From NCBI RefSeq assembly GCF_018332475.1, contig NZ_BOQB01000204.1:1-43337 (forward strand): a stretch of 43,337 nt of DNA. The letters run 5' to 3'. Made by a program: the position numbers and the translations under genes. Of this stretch, positions 16,905 through 25,522 are shown piece after piece. The stretch comes from Bacillus sanguinis. GTDB taxonomy: Bacteria > Bacillota > Bacilli > Bacillales > Bacillaceae_G. The notes beneath the pieces are model-generated. The model was not told where the DNA came from. It saw only the letters and a list, made by a program, of their open reading frames with translations, and made no database searches. Every line of letters starts with the position of its first letter. Position 1 is the first letter of the stretch.

Positions 16905-17831
16905 GTGACAGAATTAGGACAAAAGCTGAAAGAAGCAAGAGGAACGAAAGGCTTGTCTATTGATCAGCTGCATGAGATTACAAAAATTCAAAAACGCCAT
17001 TTAGTAGCGATTGAGGAAGGCAATTATGATGTATTGCCAGGAGCTTTTTATGCGCGCGCATTCATTAAACAATACGCAGATGCGGTTGGATTAAATGGAG
17101 AGGAACTACTTGTAGAATATCAGAGTACGATACCACAATCTGAAAAACGTGACGTTCCGCAAGTGTCAACAGGACAAAAAACGCAAGAAACAATGCAAAA
17201 ATCTTCATCATGGCCAATTGCAGATCATATGCCGAAAATCTTGATTGCGCTGTTAGTAATCGCATTTGGAGTGGTAATTTGGTTTGTTTTCCAAGCGTTA
17301 ACTGGAAAAGGTGATGAGAAAGTTCCGAATGCTCAAAGTGAGAAAATTGAAGTTAAAAAAGCGGAAAACTCTCCGTTAGATACAAAGAAAGATGAAGTGA
17401 AAGCGGAAGAGCCGAAAAAAGAGGAACCAAAGAAAGAAGAACCAAAGAAAGAAGAACCGAAGAAAGAGGAACAACCAGCACAGCCGACTGGACAACAAGA
17501 AGTGAAAGTAGTTGGTACAACTGGTAAAGTATCTACTTTGGAAATTCATAACAATAAAACATTAGAACTGGAATTATCGGGTAAAGGTGCGAGTTATGTA
17601 GATGTTAAAGATGACGCGGGGAATGAAATTCTAAACACTACAGTACAAGAGGGCCAAATAGAAAAACATGATGTATCAACAGTAAAAGAAGTGCGACTTA
17701 ATATTGGAAATGCAACGAATGTTGAAGTTAAACTGAATGGCCAAGTGGTCGCTTATCCGTTGGATCCAGAAAAAGAACTTCACCAAAGATTGGTGATAAA
17801 AAACCAAGGGATAGAGCAACCAGCACAATAA
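16905..17831 (+). CDS. ymfM: RodZ-like helix-turn-helix membrane protein YmfM
   Basis: This 308-residue protein has the RodZ layout: a cytoplasmic Xre-type HTH at residues ~5-70 (LGQKLKEARGTKGLSIDQL), a membrane helix at ~109-131, and an external tail with a charged Lys/Glu/Pro repeat at ~168-190 followed by a DUF4115-like beta domain. RodZ links MreB to the cell-wall elongation machinery. GAGGTG at 16893-16898 acts as the ribosome binding site, so the GTG at 16905 is the likely start rather than the GTG at 16896 inside it. The repeat is built of near-identical EEPKK units. A terminator lies before pgsA. Confidence 0.88.
   Translation: MTELGQKLKEARGTKGLSIDQLHEITKIQKRHLVAIEEGNYDVLPGAFYARAFIKQYADAVGLNGEELLVEYQSTIPQSEKRDVPQVSTGQKTQETMQKSSSWPIADHMPKILIALLVIAFGVVIWFVFQALTGKGDEKVPNAQSEKIEVKKAENSPLDTKKDEVKAEEPKKEEPKKEEPKKEEPKKEEQPAQPTGQQEVKVVGTTGKVSTLEIHNNKTLELELSGKGASYVDVKDDAGNEILNTTVQEGQIEKHDVSTVKEVRLNIGNATNVEVKLNGQVVAYPLDPEKELHQRLVIKNQGIEQPAQ
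17408..17472 (+). repeat. Tandem 15-bp coding repeat in ymfM
   Basis: Four near-identical 15-base units encode EEPKK pentapeptides, with a partial unit at each end. They sit just outside the membrane helix. Arrays like this can change length by replication slippage without shifting the frame. Confidence 0.8.
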
Positions 17832-17832
17832 C

Positions 17833-17856
17833 AGTCATCGCTTCGATGACTTTTTT
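17833..17856 (+). terminator. Terminator after ymfM
   Basis: GTCATCG and CGATGAC form a seven-bp stem with a CTT loop, followed by six Ts. It is short and may leak into pgsA. Confidence 0.8.
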
Positions 17857-17894
17857 CAATGAACAAATGTTTTTGATATGATGGAGGAATAGCT

Positions 17895-18473
17895 GTGAAT
17901 TTACCAAATAAAATTACAATATCTAGAATCTTCTTAATTCCAATTTTTATGGTAATTATGTTAGCACCATTTGATTGGGGCTCATACACAATTGGTGATG
18001 TTGATTTACCAATTCAACATTTAGTGGGGGCACTTATTTTTATTGTTGCTTCGGCTACAGATTGGATTGATGGATATTACGCAAGAAAGTATAATCTTGT
18101 AACGAATTTAGGGAAGTTTCTTGACCCGTTAGCTGATAAATTACTTGTTTCAGCAGCACTTATCACGTTAGTTGAGATGCAATACGTACCTGCTTGGATT
18201 GTTATTGTAATTATAAGCCGTGAGTTTGCAGTAACAGGTTTACGTCTTGTACTTGCTGGAACAGGAGAAGTAGTGGCAGCAAATCAGTTAGGAAAAATTA
18301 AGACGTGGACACAAATTATTGCGATTGCAGCGTATTTATTACACGATGTACCTTTAAATTTAATCCATATCCCAGTTGCTGATATCTTTATATGGATTGC
18401 ATTATTCTTTACTGTGATTTCAGGGTGGGATTATTTTTGGAAAAATAGAGCTGCTTTTGTAAACTCAAAATAG
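17895..18473 (+). CDS. pgsA: CDP-diacylglycerol-glycerol-3-phosphate 3-phosphatidyltransferase PgsA
   Basis: This 192-residue membrane enzyme makes phosphatidylglycerol phosphate from CDP-diacylglycerol and glycerol 3-phosphate, the committed step to phosphatidylglycerol. The CDP-alcohol phosphotransferase signature is complete: DWIDGYYAR at residues 56-64, then [10 protein letters not shown]. About five hydrophobic helices are visible. The start is a GTG at 17895 preceded by GGAGGAAT. Phosphatidylglycerol is also the donor for lipoteichoic acid made by the ltaS product later in this window. Confidence 0.95.
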   Translation: MNLPNKITISRIFLIPIFMVIMLAPFDWGSYTIGDVDLPIQHLVGALIFIVASATDWIDGYYARKYNLVTNLGKFLDPLADKLLVSAALITLVEMQYVPAWIVIVIISREFAVTGLRLVLAGTGEVVAANQLGKIKTWTQIIAIAAYLLHDVPLNLIHIPVADIFIWIALFFTVISGWDYFWKNRAAFVNSK

Positions 18474-18493
18474 AAGTTTATGGGGGAATTGGG

Positions 18494-19732
18494 ATGAATG
18501 CTGAAATTATTGCGGTTGGAACTGAATTATTACTTGGACAAATTGCAAATACAAATGCCCAGTTTTTATCTGAAAAGTTAGCTTCAATTGGAATTAATGT
18601 GTACTACCATACTGTAGTTGGAGATAATAACAAGCGATTACAGCAGGCGATTGAAGTTGCGGAAGAACGTGCTGACATGCTTATTTTCACAGGTGGATTA
18701 GGCCCGACAAAAGATGATTTGACGAAAGAAACGATATCTTCTTGTTTGGGTGAAGAGCTTGTGTATGATGAAAAGGCATTAGCATCGATAAGCGATTATT
18801 TTAAGCGTACAGGTCGCGAGTTCACAGAGAATAATAAAAAGCAGGCGCTCGTTTTGAATGGAGCAACTGTATTTGCGAATGATCATGGTATGGCACCTGG
18901 TATGGGGTTAAATAAGAACGGGAAAGTTTATATTTTATTACCAGGACCACCGAAAGAGATGAAGCCGATGTATATAAGTTATGTAGAGCCTTTTTTACGT
19001 AACTTTACAACAGGAGAAAACATTTATTCTCGTGTGCTTCGATTCTTCGGGATTGGAGAGTCTCAATTAGAAGTGAAAGTGCAAGATTTAATTGATGGAC
19101 AAACGAACCCGACAATCGCCCCCCTTGCGAATGATGGAGAAGTGACACTACGTTTAACTGCCAAACATCAAAATGCTGATGAAGCGGCGAAACTCATCCA
19201 GCATATGGAAGATTTGGTTTTAGAAAGAGTAGGAGAATTTTTTTACGGGTATGATCAAGAGTTTCTGCATGAAAAGGCAATAGAGTTATTGAAGAAAAAA
19301 GGATTAACTTTAGCATGTGCAGAAAGTTTAACCGGTGGTCTCTTCGGCAATCAAGTAACAGAAAGCGCTGGTGTGTCTTCAGTATTTAAAGGCGGTGTGA
19401 TTTGTTATCATAATGATGTGAAGCAACATGTTTTGCATGTTCCTGAAGGAGTGTTATCTACTGACGGTGCAGTTAGTAAAGAATGTGCTCGTTATCTTGC
19501 TGAAAATGTTAAGGGCTTATTAAAAGCGGATATCGGAATTAGTTTCACTGGGGTAGCAGGACCGGATGCTTCAGAGCATAAGGAGCCGGGAACAGTATTC
19601 GTTGGATTAGCGATTAAGGATGAACCAACTGTAGTCTTTCCTCTTAATTTAAGTGGAAGTCGTCAACAAATTAGGGAACGTTCGGTGAAATATGGATTTT
19701 ATCATTTGTATAAAAAGCTAGAAGAGATATGA
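18494..19732 (+). CDS. cinA: Competence/damage-inducible protein CinA
   Basis: This 412-residue protein has an N-terminal MoaB/MogA-like domain (residues ~1-170; [19 protein letters not shown] and [11 protein letters not shown]) and a C-terminal CinA domain (~250-412; ACAESLTGG and SFTGVAGPD). Members hydrolyse ADP-ribose or deamidate nicotinamide mononucleotide, and cinA often lies beside recA, as here. Both activities are known for the family; which applies here is open. The start is supported by TGGGGGAATTGGG upstream. The stop codon sits in the loop of a terminator. Confidence 0.93.
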   Translation: MNAEIIAVGTELLLGQIANTNAQFLSEKLASIGINVYYHTVVGDNNKRLQQAIEVAEERADMLIFTGGLGPTKDDLTKETISSCLGEELVYDEKALASISDYFKRTGREFTENNKKQALVLNGATVFANDHGMAPGMGLNKNGKVYILLPGPPKEMKPMYISYVEPFLRNFTTGENIYSRVLRFFGIGESQLEVKVQDLIDGQTNPTIAPLANDGEVTLRLTAKHQNADEAAKLIQHMEDLVLERVGEFFYGYDQEFLHEKAIELLKKKGLTLACAESLTGGLFGNQVTESAGVSSVFKGGVICYHNDVKQHVLHVPEGVLSTDGAVSKECARYLAENVKGLLKADIGISFTGVAGPDASEHKEPGTVFVGLAIKDEPTVVFPLNLSGSRQQIRERSVKYGFYHLYKKLEEI

Positions 19733-19751
19733 GTCTCTTCTAGCTTTTTTT
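19712..19751 (+). terminator. Terminator overlapping the cinA stop codon
   Basis: AAAAGCTAGAAGAGA pairs with TCTCTTCTAGCTTTT, followed by more Ts. The cinA TGA (19730-19732) is in the loop. Confidence 0.9.
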
Positions 19752-19793
19752 TTACGTTAAAATTCAGCTTTGTTTAATGGAAAATAAAAAAAA

Positions 19794-19807
19794 CGAATAA
19801 ATGTTCG
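19794..19807 (+). promoter_or_regulatory. LexA (SOS) box of recA
   Basis: CGAATAAATGTTCG matches the Gram-positive LexA operator CGAAC-N4-GTTCG with one change. It lies just upstream of the recA -35 box. Confidence 0.85.
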
Positions 19808-19814
19808 ATTTTTG

Positions 19815-19844
19815 TTGGCAAATTGAATTAAAAATAGGTATAAT
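19815..19844 (+). promoter_or_regulatory. recA promoter
   Basis: TTGGCA (19815-19820) and TATAAT (19839-19844) are 18 bases apart. The LexA box ends eight bases before the -35, so repressor binding would block RNA polymerase. Confidence 0.8.
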
Positions 19845-19877
19845 AAGATTAGCAATTCAGTTAAGGAGGAATTTTGA

Positions 19878-20909
19878 ATGAGTGATCGTCAAGCAGCGTT
19901 AGATATGGCGTTAAAACAAATAGAGAAGCAATTCGGTAAAGGTTCAATTATGAAATTAGGAGAACAAGCGGAGCGTAGAGTTTCTACAATTTCAAGTGGT
20001 TCTTTAGCACTTGATGTGGCACTAGGGGTAGGCGGATACCCACGTGGCCGTATTATCGAAATTTATGGACCAGAAAGTTCAGGTAAAACAACAGTTTCAT
20101 TACACGCAATCGCTGAAGTACAGCGTCAAGGCGGACAAGCAGCGTTCATTGATGCGGAGCATGCGATGGATCCTGTATATGCACAAAAATTAGGCGTTAA
20201 CATAGATGAATTACTATTATCACAACCTGATACAGGGGAGCAAGGTTTAGAAATCGCAGAAGCACTTGTACGAAGTGGCGCGGTTGATATTATCGTAATT
20301 GACTCTGTAGCAGCTCTTGTACCGAAAGCTGAGATCGAAGGAGACATGGGTGACTCACACGTAGGTTTACAAGCTCGTTTAATGTCTCAAGCACTTCGTA
20401 AACTTTCAGGTGCAATTAATAAATCGAAAACAATCGCAATCTTTATTAACCAAATTCGTGAAAAAGTTGGGGTTATGTTCGGGAACCCAGAAACAACTCC
20501 AGGTGGTCGCGCGTTGAAATTCTATTCAACTGTCCGTCTTGAAGTACGTCGTGCGGAGCAATTAAAGCAAGGTAATGACATCGTTGGTAATAAAACGAAA
20601 GTAAAAGTAGTTAAAAATAAAGTGGCACCACCATTCCGTGTTGCTGAAGTTGATATTATGTACGGAGAAGGTATTTCAAGAGAAGGTGAAATCTTAGATA
20701 TGGCTTCTGAGCTTGATATCGTTCAAAAGAGTGGTGCTTGGTACTCTTATAATGAAGAGCGTTTAGGGCAAGGTCGTGAAAATTCGAAGCAATTCCTAAA
20801 AGAGAATACGGATTTAAGAGAGGAAATTGCTTTCTTCGTTCGTGACCATCACGGAATTGGTGAAGACTCTGGTGTGGAAGACACGGAAGATTCAACTCTT
20901 CAAGATTAA
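19878..20909 (+). CDS. recA: Recombinase RecA
   Basis: This 343-residue RecA is complete and uninterrupted. Walker A is GPESSGKT at residues 64-71, and the hallmarks [20 protein letters not shown] and [20 protein letters not shown] are all present. RecA forms filaments on single-stranded DNA, performs strand exchange and triggers LexA self-cleavage. AAGGAGGAA precedes the start. The B. anthracis recA is reported to carry a group I intron; none is present here. The C-terminus is acidic, as is usual. The promoter has a LexA box. Confidence 0.98.
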   Translation: MSDRQAALDMALKQIEKQFGKGSIMKLGEQAERRVSTISSGSLALDVALGVGGYPRGRIIEIYGPESSGKTTVSLHAIAEVQRQGGQAAFIDAEHAMDPVYAQKLGVNIDELLLSQPDTGEQGLEIAEALVRSGAVDIIVIDSVAALVPKAEIEGDMGDSHVGLQARLMSQALRKLSGAINKSKTIAIFINQIREKVGVMFGNPETTPGGRALKFYSTVRLEVRRAEQLKQGNDIVGNKTKVKVVKNKVAPPFRVAEVDIMYGEGISREGEILDMASELDIVQKSGAWYSYNEERLGQGRENSKQFLKENTDLREEIAFFVRDHHGIGEDSGVEDTEDSTLQD

Positions 20910-20946
20910 AAAATAAAAGACACGGTCCCGTGTCTTTTATTTTTAA
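20910..20946 (+). terminator. Terminator after recA
   Basis: ATAAAAGACACGG and CCGTGTCTTTTAT form a long stem ending in TTTT. Confidence 0.9.
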
Positions 20947-21092
20947 TTATTATGAAAGCGTTGTATATCGTTGAAGGGAAAATATTTAATCTGCTTAAAA
21001 GGCTATGTATAAAGAGGAATATATGCATGTTTTATATGAATAAACTGGAATTTACTAAGGTTTTCCAGGATAATATGCTATCTGCTTTTTAC

Positions 21093-21106
21093 ATTCATAT
21101 ATGAAT
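21093..21106. repeat. Palindrome upstream of the rny promoter
   Basis: ATTCATATATGAAT is a perfect 14-base palindrome ending 37 bases before the rny -35. It may be an operator; no protein is assigned. Confidence 0.35.
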
Positions 21107-21143
21107 TAGGCCTGAAGGTAAAGAAAGTAAAAGTAGACAACGC

Positions 21144-21172
21144 TTGACAATGAAAATTGCGATAGATACAAT
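21144..21172 (+). promoter_or_regulatory. rny promoter
   Basis: TTGACA (21144-21149) and TACAAT (21167-21172) with a 17-base spacer. It gives a leader of about 210 bases before the rny start. Confidence 0.8.
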
Positions 21173-21179
21173 GAGAATG

Positions 21180-21380
21180 TATATTTTTTCTTATATACGA
21201 AACACTCTTCTCAAGAAGAGAAGTAATATTCGGAGTAAGACTTAAATCTTGCCGAAATAATAATATGACATTTTAATTGTGAAATGAAGAAAGTCCCTTA
21301 AAAAAGTGGGACGACGGTCTTTGCTGTATGTTGGTATTCAATGTACATGCCGACAGTCTTTTTTCATTCATAGCAAGGGG
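21180..21380 (+). promoter_or_regulatory. Long structured rny leader
   Basis: Several stems can be drawn. CTCTTCT/AGAAGAG lies at 21205-21220 with a two-base spacer. TTCGG/CCGAA near 21229-21258 encloses AAGA/TCTT. GTCCC/GGGAC lies near 21294-21312. CTGT..TTGG (21324-21334) pairs with CCGACAG (21350-21356) and is followed by TCTTTTTT. The last is terminator-like and ends just before the rny ribosome binding site, so attenuation is plausible. Confidence 0.5.
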
Positions 21381-21390
21381 AGGTGAAATC

Positions 21391-22953
21391 ATGAGTAGTA
21401 CAGTTTGGATACTCATCTCCATTTTGCTTGCAACAGTCGGTGCAGTTGTTGGCTTTTTTGTTCGAAAGTCTATTGCTGAAGCGAAGATTAACGGTGCAGC
21501 TAATGAAGCGAAACGTATTCTAGACGAAGCGAATCGTGAGGCTGAAGCACTTAAGAAAGAAGCGCTTTTAGAAGCAAAGGATGAAATTCATACACTTCGT
21601 ACAGAAGCTGAATTAGAAATTCGTGACCGTAGAAGCGAATTACAAAAACAAGAAAATCGTTTAATGCAAAAAGAAGAGAACCTTGATCGTAAAGACGAAA
21701 CGCTCGACAAACGCGAGCAACAGTTAGAAAAGAAAGAGGATTCTCTTGTAGCGAGACAACAACAGATTGAAGAGTTGGAAAGCAAAGTGGGAGAGTTAGT
21801 TCAAAAGCAACAAACAGAATTAGAGCGCATTTCCAATCTGACACGCGAACAAGCGAAAGCAATTATTCTTGGTAAAGTAGAAAGTGAAGTTTCTCATGAA
21901 ATTGCCGTGATGGTAAAAGAAAGTGAAGTTCGTGCGAAAGAAGAAGCGGATAAGAAAGCAAAAGAAATCTTATCTCTTGCAATGCAAAGATGTGCAGCTG
22001 ATCATGTTGCTGAAACAACCGTTTCGGTTGTAAATCTTCCAAATGACGAAATGAAGGGACGTATTATCGGACGTGAAGGTCGAAATATTCGTACGTTAGA
22101 AACGTTAACGGGTATTGACCTAATTATAGATGATACACCAGAAGCGGTTATCCTTTCTGGATTCGACCCAATTCGTCGTGAAACAGCTCGTATCGCTCTT
22201 GATAAACTAGTACAGGACGGACGTATTCACCCAGCGCGTATTGAAGAGATGGTCGAAAAATCAAGACGTGAAGTGGACGAGTATATTCGCGAAGTCGGAG
22301 AGCAAACAACGTTTGAAGTGGGTGTTCACGGATTACATCCAGATTTAATTAAGATTTTAGGTCGTTTAAAATACCGTACAAGTTATGGACAAAACGTCTT
22401 AAAACACTCTATGGAAGTTGCATATTTAACTGGACTTATGGCAGCGGAGCTTGGTGAGGATGAAAAACTAGCAAGACGTGCTGGTCTATTACATGATATC
22501 GGTAAAGCGATTGATCATGAAGTAGAAGGTAGCCACGTTGAAATTGGTGTCGAACTCGCAACGAAGTATAAAGAGCACCCTGTAGTTATAAACAGTATTG
22601 CATCTCACCATGGGGACACAGAACCAACTTCTATCATTGCAGTTTTAGTTGCAGCAGCAGATGCATTATCAGCTGCAAGACCTGGAGCTCGTAGTGAAAC
22701 ACTTGAGAACTATATTCGTCGTCTTGAAAAGTTAGAAGAGATTTCAGAGTCTTATGAAGGCGTAGAAAAATCTTTCGCGATTCAAGCAGGAAGAGAAGTT
22801 CGTATTCTGGTAAAACCAGATACAATTGATGATTTAGAAGCTCATCGTTTAGCTCGTGATATTCGAAAACGTATTGAAAATGAACTGGACTATCCAGGAC
22901 ATATTAAAGTAACTGTTATTCGTGAAACACGTGCAGTGGAATACGCAAAATAA
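21391..22953 (+). CDS. rny: Ribonuclease Y (Rny/YmdA)
   Basis: This 520-residue membrane-anchored endoribonuclease initiates decay of many Bacillus mRNAs. An N-terminal membrane helix (~5-25) is followed by a long charged coiled coil (~30-190), a KH RNA-binding domain ([17 protein letters not shown], near 210-230) and an HD domain whose metal pair is H368-D369 ([12 protein letters not shown]). AAGGGGAGGTG places the start at 21391; the in-frame upstream extension to 21328 is rejected because the family length is 520. Together with RNase J2 and RicA elsewhere in the window it forms part of the RNA-turnover machinery. Confidence 0.96.
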   Translation: MSSTVWILISILLATVGAVVGFFVRKSIAEAKINGAANEAKRILDEANREAEALKKEALLEAKDEIHTLRTEAELEIRDRRSELQKQENRLMQKEENLDRKDETLDKREQQLEKKEDSLVARQQQIEELESKVGELVQKQQTELERISNLTREQAKAIILGKVESEVSHEIAVMVKESEVRAKEEADKKAKEILSLAMQRCAADHVAETTVSVVNLPNDEMKGRIIGREGRNIRTLETLTGIDLIIDDTPEAVILSGFDPIRRETARIALDKLVQDGRIHPARIEEMVEKSRREVDEYIREVGEQTTFEVGVHGLHPDLIKILGRLKYRTSYGQNVLKHSMEVAYLTGLMAAELGEDEKLARRAGLLHDIGKAIDHEVEGSHVEIGVELATKYKEHPVVINSIASHHGDTEPTSIIAVLVAAADALSAARPGARSETLENYIRRLEKLEEISESYEGVEKSFAIQAGREVRILVKPDTIDDLEAHRLARDIRKRIENELDYPGHIKVTVIRETRAVEYAK

Positions 22954-22981
22954 AGTGGTGAAACACCACTTTATTTTTTTG
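22948..22981 (+). terminator. Terminator after rny
   Basis: AAATAAAGTGGTG pairs with CACCACTTTATTT around AAA, followed by Ts. It overlaps the stop codon. Confidence 0.92.
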
Positions 22982-23107
22982 TGTTGGAATTGGTTAAAAT
23001 AAAGGAAATTAGCATACAAGTGAAACAAACTTATAATACATATATTGTAAGAAAATCACTTGAAGCTATAGTAATAAAAAATGTAGTACATAGGAAGGGT
23101 AAGACAT

Positions 23108-23902
23108 ATGAGAATATTATTTGTTGGGGATGTAGTAGGATCTCCTGGTAGAGGTATGATTCAACAATACGTACCGGCATTAAAGAAAAAATATACACCT
23201 ACAGTAACCATTATTAATGGAGAAAATGCAGCAGGTGGACGTGGAATCACAGAAAAAATATATCGAAACTTTTTAGAATGCGGAGCACAAGCAGTTACAC
23301 TTGGAAACCATGCTTGGGATAACCGTGAAGTATTTGAATTTATTGATGATGCAAAATATCTTGCAAGACCAGCTAACTTCCCAGAAGGAACTCCAGGAAA
23401 AGGGCTTATCTTTGTAAATTGTAATGGAACAGAAGTTGCAGTTATTAACTTACAAGGACGTACATTCCTTCCTCCAATCGATTGTCCATTCCGTAAAGTG
23501 GATGAATTAATTAACATTGCAAAAAAACGTACGAATATTATCTTTGTTGATTTCCATGCGGAAACTACAAGTGAAAAACAAGCGTTAGGTTGGTATGTAG
23601 ATGGTCGTGCTACAGCGGTAGTAGGTACACATACGCATGTTCCGACAGCAGATAATCGTATTTTACCAAGTGGAACGGCATATATCACAGATGTTGGTAT
23701 GACAGGACCGTACGATGGAATTTTAGGTATGGATCGAGAAGCGGTATTGAAGAAGTTTTTAACAAACTTACCAGTACGATTTGAAGTGACAAATGGTAGA
23801 ACACAATTAAGTGCAGTGCTAATTGATGTGGACCCTAATACAGGAAAAGCTAAGAAAATTCAGCGTATCTTAATTAATGATGATCAACCATTTTTTGAGT
23901 AA
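23108..23902 (+). CDS. ymdB: YmdB metallophosphodiesterase
   Basis: This 264-residue calcineurin-like phosphodiesterase of the YmdB family has metal-binding residues in the expected places: D8 (FVGDVVGSPGR), E39 and N40 (NGENAAGG), N67 and H68 (LGNHAWDN), and histidines in VDFHAE and VGTHTHVPTAD. B. subtilis YmdB hydrolyses 2',3'-cyclic nucleotides and affects biofilm and motility decisions. The gene follows rny as in other bacilli but is separated from it by a terminator and a gap of about 150 bases. GGAAGGG precedes the start. Confidence 0.93.
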   Translation: MRILFVGDVVGSPGRGMIQQYVPALKKKYTPTVTIINGENAAGGRGITEKIYRNFLECGAQAVTLGNHAWDNREVFEFIDDAKYLARPANFPEGTPGKGLIFVNCNGTEVAVINLQGRTFLPPIDCPFRKVDELINIAKKRTNIIFVDFHAETTSEKQALGWYVDGRATAVVGTHTHVPTADNRILPSGTAYITDVGMTGPYDGILGMDREAVLKKFLTNLPVRFEVTNGRTQLSAVLIDVDPNTGKAKKIQRILINDDQPFFE

Positions 23903-23967
23903 TTTTAAGGTAAAAATTAGAAAAGTTATTATTTTTTAATTTTTTAGAAAAATTACAGAAATTTAGC

Positions 23968-23993
23968 AGGAATACGTGTCATTCCTCGTGAAT
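23968..23993 (+). promoter_or_regulatory. Sigma-H-like promoter of spoVS
   Basis: AGGAATA (23968-23974) and TGAAT (23989-23993) fit the sigma-H pattern AGGAWWT and GAAT with suitable spacing. B. subtilis spoVS is known to depend on sigma-H. Confidence 0.55.
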
Positions 23994-24051
23994 ATAAGTT
24001 AAAGTGAAATAATTGCTAATACTTTTTATAGAAACGAGGAGGAAACGCGGA

Positions 24052-24312
24052 ATGGAAATATTAAAAGTTAAAGCAACGTCGGTCCCTAATTCTGTAGCTG
24101 GTGCACTTGCAGGTGTTATTCGCGAACGCGGAACAGCAGAAATTCAAGCCATTGGTGCAGGTGCATTGAACCAAGCGGTAAAGGCAGTAGCAATTGCAAG
24201 AGGATTTGTAGCGCCTAGTGGTTTGGACCTGATTTGTATCCCAGCGTTTACGGATATTATGATTGATGGGGAAGAACGTACAGCAATAAAATTAATTGTA
24301 GAACCTCGTTAA
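24052..24312 (+). CDS. spoVS: Stage V sporulation protein SpoVS
   Basis: This 86-residue, highly conserved Alba-like small protein is needed for normal spore coat assembly and sporulation timing in B. subtilis. The sequence begins MEILKVKATSVPNSVAGALA and contains the family core GAGALNQAVKAVAIARGFVAPSG in part. GAGGAGGAAA fixes the start at 24052; the upstream extension to 24013 is not supported. A sigma-H-like promoter lies upstream and a strong terminator follows. Confidence 0.96.
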   Translation: MEILKVKATSVPNSVAGALAGVIRERGTAEIQAIGAGALNQAVKAVAIARGFVAPSGLDLICIPAFTDIMIDGEERTAIKLIVEPR

Positions 24313-24317
24313 GTTTT

Positions 24318-24355
24318 AAACAACCTGTTTGCAGTATGCAAACAGGTTGTTTTTA
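24318..24355 (+). terminator. Terminator after spoVS
   Basis: AAACAACCTGTTTGCA and TGCAAACAGGTTGTTT form a 16-bp stem with a GTA loop and a T-run. The dipeptidase ribosome binding site follows within ten bases. Confidence 0.93.
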
Positions 24356-24371
24356 TAATGGAGGAATGAAA

Positions 24372-25295
24372 ATGAAAATTTTTGATGCTCATTGTGATGT
24401 GCTTCTTCAGTTATGGAGTGCACAAGGGAAAAAGGATTTTAAACATGATCCGCAATTACATATTACATTTGAACAGTTAAAGAGAAGAAAAGGAAGTATA
24501 CAATGTTTTGCTATATATGTGCCAGAAACAGTGGCATATGAAAACCGATTTGAAGTAGCATTGCAAATGGTAGATATTTTTTATAATGAAATTTTATCCC
24601 TGCCAGGTATGAAGTTTATTCAGACAAAAGATGATATTAACATGTTAAAACAGGACGAGATTGGAGCGATATTAACACTAGAAGGATGCGAAGCAATTGG
24701 AAAAGATGCAATGAAATTACGGTTGTTGTATCGCCTAGGAGTACGTTCTTTTGGACTAACATGGAATTATGCCAATCTATTAGCTGATGGTGCGCTAGAG
24801 ACACGTGGGGCAGGTTTAACGACTTCTGGTAAACATGTTGTACAAGAACTGAATGCGTTACATGTATGGACTGATGTGTCTCATTTGAATGAAAGAAGTT
24901 TTTGGGATGTGATAGAAATTGCAAAAAATCCTATTGCTTCCCACTCAAATTGTATGAAACTTTGTCAGCACCCACGTAATTTAAACGATGAACAACTTAA
25001 AGCTCTTATAAAGCGAAATGGCATGATCGGTGTCACTTTTGTACCACAGTTCCTAACAAATGAAAAGCAAGCAAATGTAGCAGATATAATGAGACATATC
25101 GAATATATTTGTTCATTAGGTGGAGAGAACAATATAGGGTTTGGTTCGGATTTTGATGGGATAGTAGAAACAGTTGTAAATGTATCAGCGTATCGAGATT
25201 ATGAAAATGTAATGAATGAGCTTTGTAAACACTATGCTACATCTACTGTAGAGCGATTTTTATATGATAATTTTGTTGAACATATCGGCTTTTAA
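24372..25295 (+). CDS. Membrane dipeptidase-family (renal dipeptidase-like) peptidase
   Basis: This 307-residue zinc peptidase of the M19 family cleaves dipeptides, including some with a D-residue. Metal ligands are visible as H7 and D9 (DAHCDVLLQ), a glutamate in LTLEGCEAIG and histidines in the SHSNCMKLCQHPRN region; GFGSDFDGI is also typical. GGAGG at 24360-24364 fits the ATG at 24372, while the in-frame ATG at 24366 is too close. There is no signal peptide, so it is cytoplasmic despite the family name. It may share leaky transcription from spoVS. The physiological substrate is unknown. Confidence 0.88.
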   Translation: MKIFDAHCDVLLQLWSAQGKKDFKHDPQLHITFEQLKRRKGSIQCFAIYVPETVAYENRFEVALQMVDIFYNEILSLPGMKFIQTKDDINMLKQDEIGAILTLEGCEAIGKDAMKLRLLYRLGVRSFGLTWNYANLLADGALETRGAGLTTSGKHVVQELNALHVWTDVSHLNERSFWDVIEIAKNPIASHSNCMKLCQHPRNLNDEQLKALIKRNGMIGVTFVPQFLTNEKQANVADIMRHIEYICSLGGENNIGFGSDFDGIVETVVNVSAYRDYENVMNELCKHYATSTVERFLYDNFVEHIGF

Positions 25296-25522
25296 GATTT
25301 TTGTTTTAAAAATCCAGAAAAATTAGAATTAATTCATTTGATATTATTGCTTTTTTTAAGACCTAATACTAGAATGAAAAACAAAATAGCTTTATACTAA
25401 AGATTCAGGGAAATCAGAAGAGGCATAATTTGCGTCCGTTGTAGTTTATTTGTATAAAAAATGCTAAACTATTACTGTAAAAAAATACACTACAATGAAT
25501 GCAGCCAAAAGGGGTGTAGGAG
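25296..25522 (+). other. Intergenic region before korA
   Basis: A weak AT-rich hairpin (GATTTTT/AAAAATC, near 25297-25313) may end the dipeptidase transcript. TTGTAG near 25439 and TAAACT at 25465 are a poor promoter match. No gene is seen. Confidence 0.35.

Noticed and set aside
23161-23688. 175-codon reverse-strand frame inside ymdB
   Set aside because: It is fully antisense to a clearly conserved gene and has no ribosome binding site; it looks like a codon-bias shadow.
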